From the NCBI GenBank assembly GCA_947448735.1, contig CANFOS010000032.1:1-32144 (forward strand): a stretch of 32,144 nt of DNA. Direction: 5' to 3'. How positions within the stretch are numbered: position 1 is the stretch's first letter; every line of letters starts with the position of its first letter. Of the stretch, positions 31,776 to 32,144 are shown piece by piece. Below the pieces are notes generated by a model, which was given only the letters and a program-made list of their open reading frames with translations, searched no databases and had not been told where the DNA came from. Position numbers and translations under genes: made by a program. The stretch comes from Comamonadaceae bacterium (lineage in GTDB: Bacteria > Pseudomonadota > Gammaproteobacteria > Burkholderiales > Burkholderiaceae_C).

Positions 31776-32144
31776 TCATTGGCGCAGCGCCCGCTGCCGC
31801 ATGGAGACCACCGCACCCAGCCACAGCGCGCTTGCAGAAAAGATCAAGCCGCGCTGCAAACCTTGCAGGTCGTTGCCTGCGCCCAGCCCATCGGCTATCG
31901 AGCCGACCACCGTGGGCCCCACAATCTGGCCCGCAGCAAACACGATGGTGAAAGCGCTGATGCCCGCTGCCCACTGGCTTTGCGGCAGGTTGTGCCGCAC
32001 CAGCGCAGTCGTGCTGGCCACGAGCGACAAAAACACGCCACCGAACATCACCCCTGACGCCAATACCAGCGGCCAAAGGTTTGTGACGGCTGGCAACAAG
32101 GTGGCACAACCGAGCAGCGCGTTCAACACAGCCAGCGCCTGCCC
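31776..32144 (-). CDS. MFS transporter, YbfB/YjiJ type (partial, 5' end outside window)
   Basis: 123 residues are present, reading in frame to the right edge. Four hydrophobic helices alternate with short loops; family-like segments are SGVMFGGVFLSLVASTTALVRHNLP, QWAAGISAFTIVFAAGQIVGPTVVGSIADG and the last helix GLIFSASALWLGAVVSM. This is the C-terminal third of an inner-membrane major-facilitator protein of the MFS_4 (YbfB/YjiJ) group. Substrate unknown. It points toward aceA, but about 300 bases of AT-rich regulatory DNA separate them. Confidence 0.82.
   Translation of the reverse strand, partial: GQALAVLNALLGCATLLPAVTNLWPLVLASGVMFGGVFLSLVASTTALVRHNLPQSQWAAGISAFTIVFAAGQIVGPTVVGSIADGLGAGNDLQGLQRGLIFSASALWLGAVVSMRQRALRQ

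Noticed and set aside
1..32144. CRISPR arrays, rRNA genes, replication origin, phage genes
   Set aside because: Looked for regularly spaced repeats, rRNA landmarks, dnaA-box clusters and phage structural genes; none seen.

Overview
The window looks like chromosome of a betaproteobacterium of the order Burkholderiales, most likely family Comamonadaceae (Rhodoferax/Polaromonas/Limnohabitans-like). The evidence is the block thrS-infC-rpmI-rplT-pheS-pheT-ihfA-merR-tRNA-Pro in the arrangement familiar from that order, orphan Bug-type receptors of tripartite tricarboxylate transporters, and several decayed copies of a short palindromic intergenic repeat that I associate with Comamonadaceae. The family assignment is inference. 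No rRNA, CRISPR array, prophage or intact insertion sequence is visible.

Left part (1-7.2 kb), mixed accessory genes. A partial isochorismatase-family hydrolase and a TetR regulator diverge from a large HpaB/4-hydroxybutyryl-CoA-dehydratase-superfamily flavoprotein, with a perfect 17-bp palindrome just before the flavoprotein ribosome binding site. A DUF2721 membrane protein overlaps an unknown gene and lies beside a 3'-truncated DUF1348 (NTF2-like) remnant. A [2Fe-2S] ferredoxin/ABM-monooxygenase pair follows, then a higBA toxin-antitoxin pair, a NucS-like PD-(D/E)XK nuclease with a C-terminal zinc ribbon, and a broken tRNA-Pro(CGG).

Centre-left (6.7-13.0 kb), a catabolic/transport cluster behind a MarR regulator. 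It holds a Bug receptor, an FAD-dependent oxidoreductase, a fumarylpyruvate-hydrolase-like FAH protein and a second Bug receptor. These are interleaved with remnants of a TRAP transporter (dctM and dctP, each with a large internal deletion). The TRAP system seems lost while the TTT receptors were kept. A zinc-ribbon NUDIX hydrolase with a strong terminator closes the region.

Centre (13.75-19.0 kb), the most unusual part. Four closely spaced genes follow one near-consensus sigma-70 promoter, and all encode exported proteins: a lipoprotein, a FlgT/CsgG-like protein with a long Ser/Ala-rich linker, a 736-residue exported protein and a 226-residue helical exported protein. I do not recognise this set as a named system. 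It looks like an uncharacterised cell-envelope assembly or surface system. An IS3-family transposase remnant lies directly behind it, then a small SET-domain protein and a YkgJ-like/GNAT-like gene pair.

Right part (21.7-32.1 kb), housekeeping on the minus strand: tRNA-Pro(GGG), a MerR regulator, ihfA, pheT, pheS, rplT, rpmI, infC (non-AUG ATC start), thrS (with a terminator-like hairpin in its leader), then aceA (isocitrate lyase) with three palindromic operator-like sites upstream, and the end of an MFS transporter running off the window.
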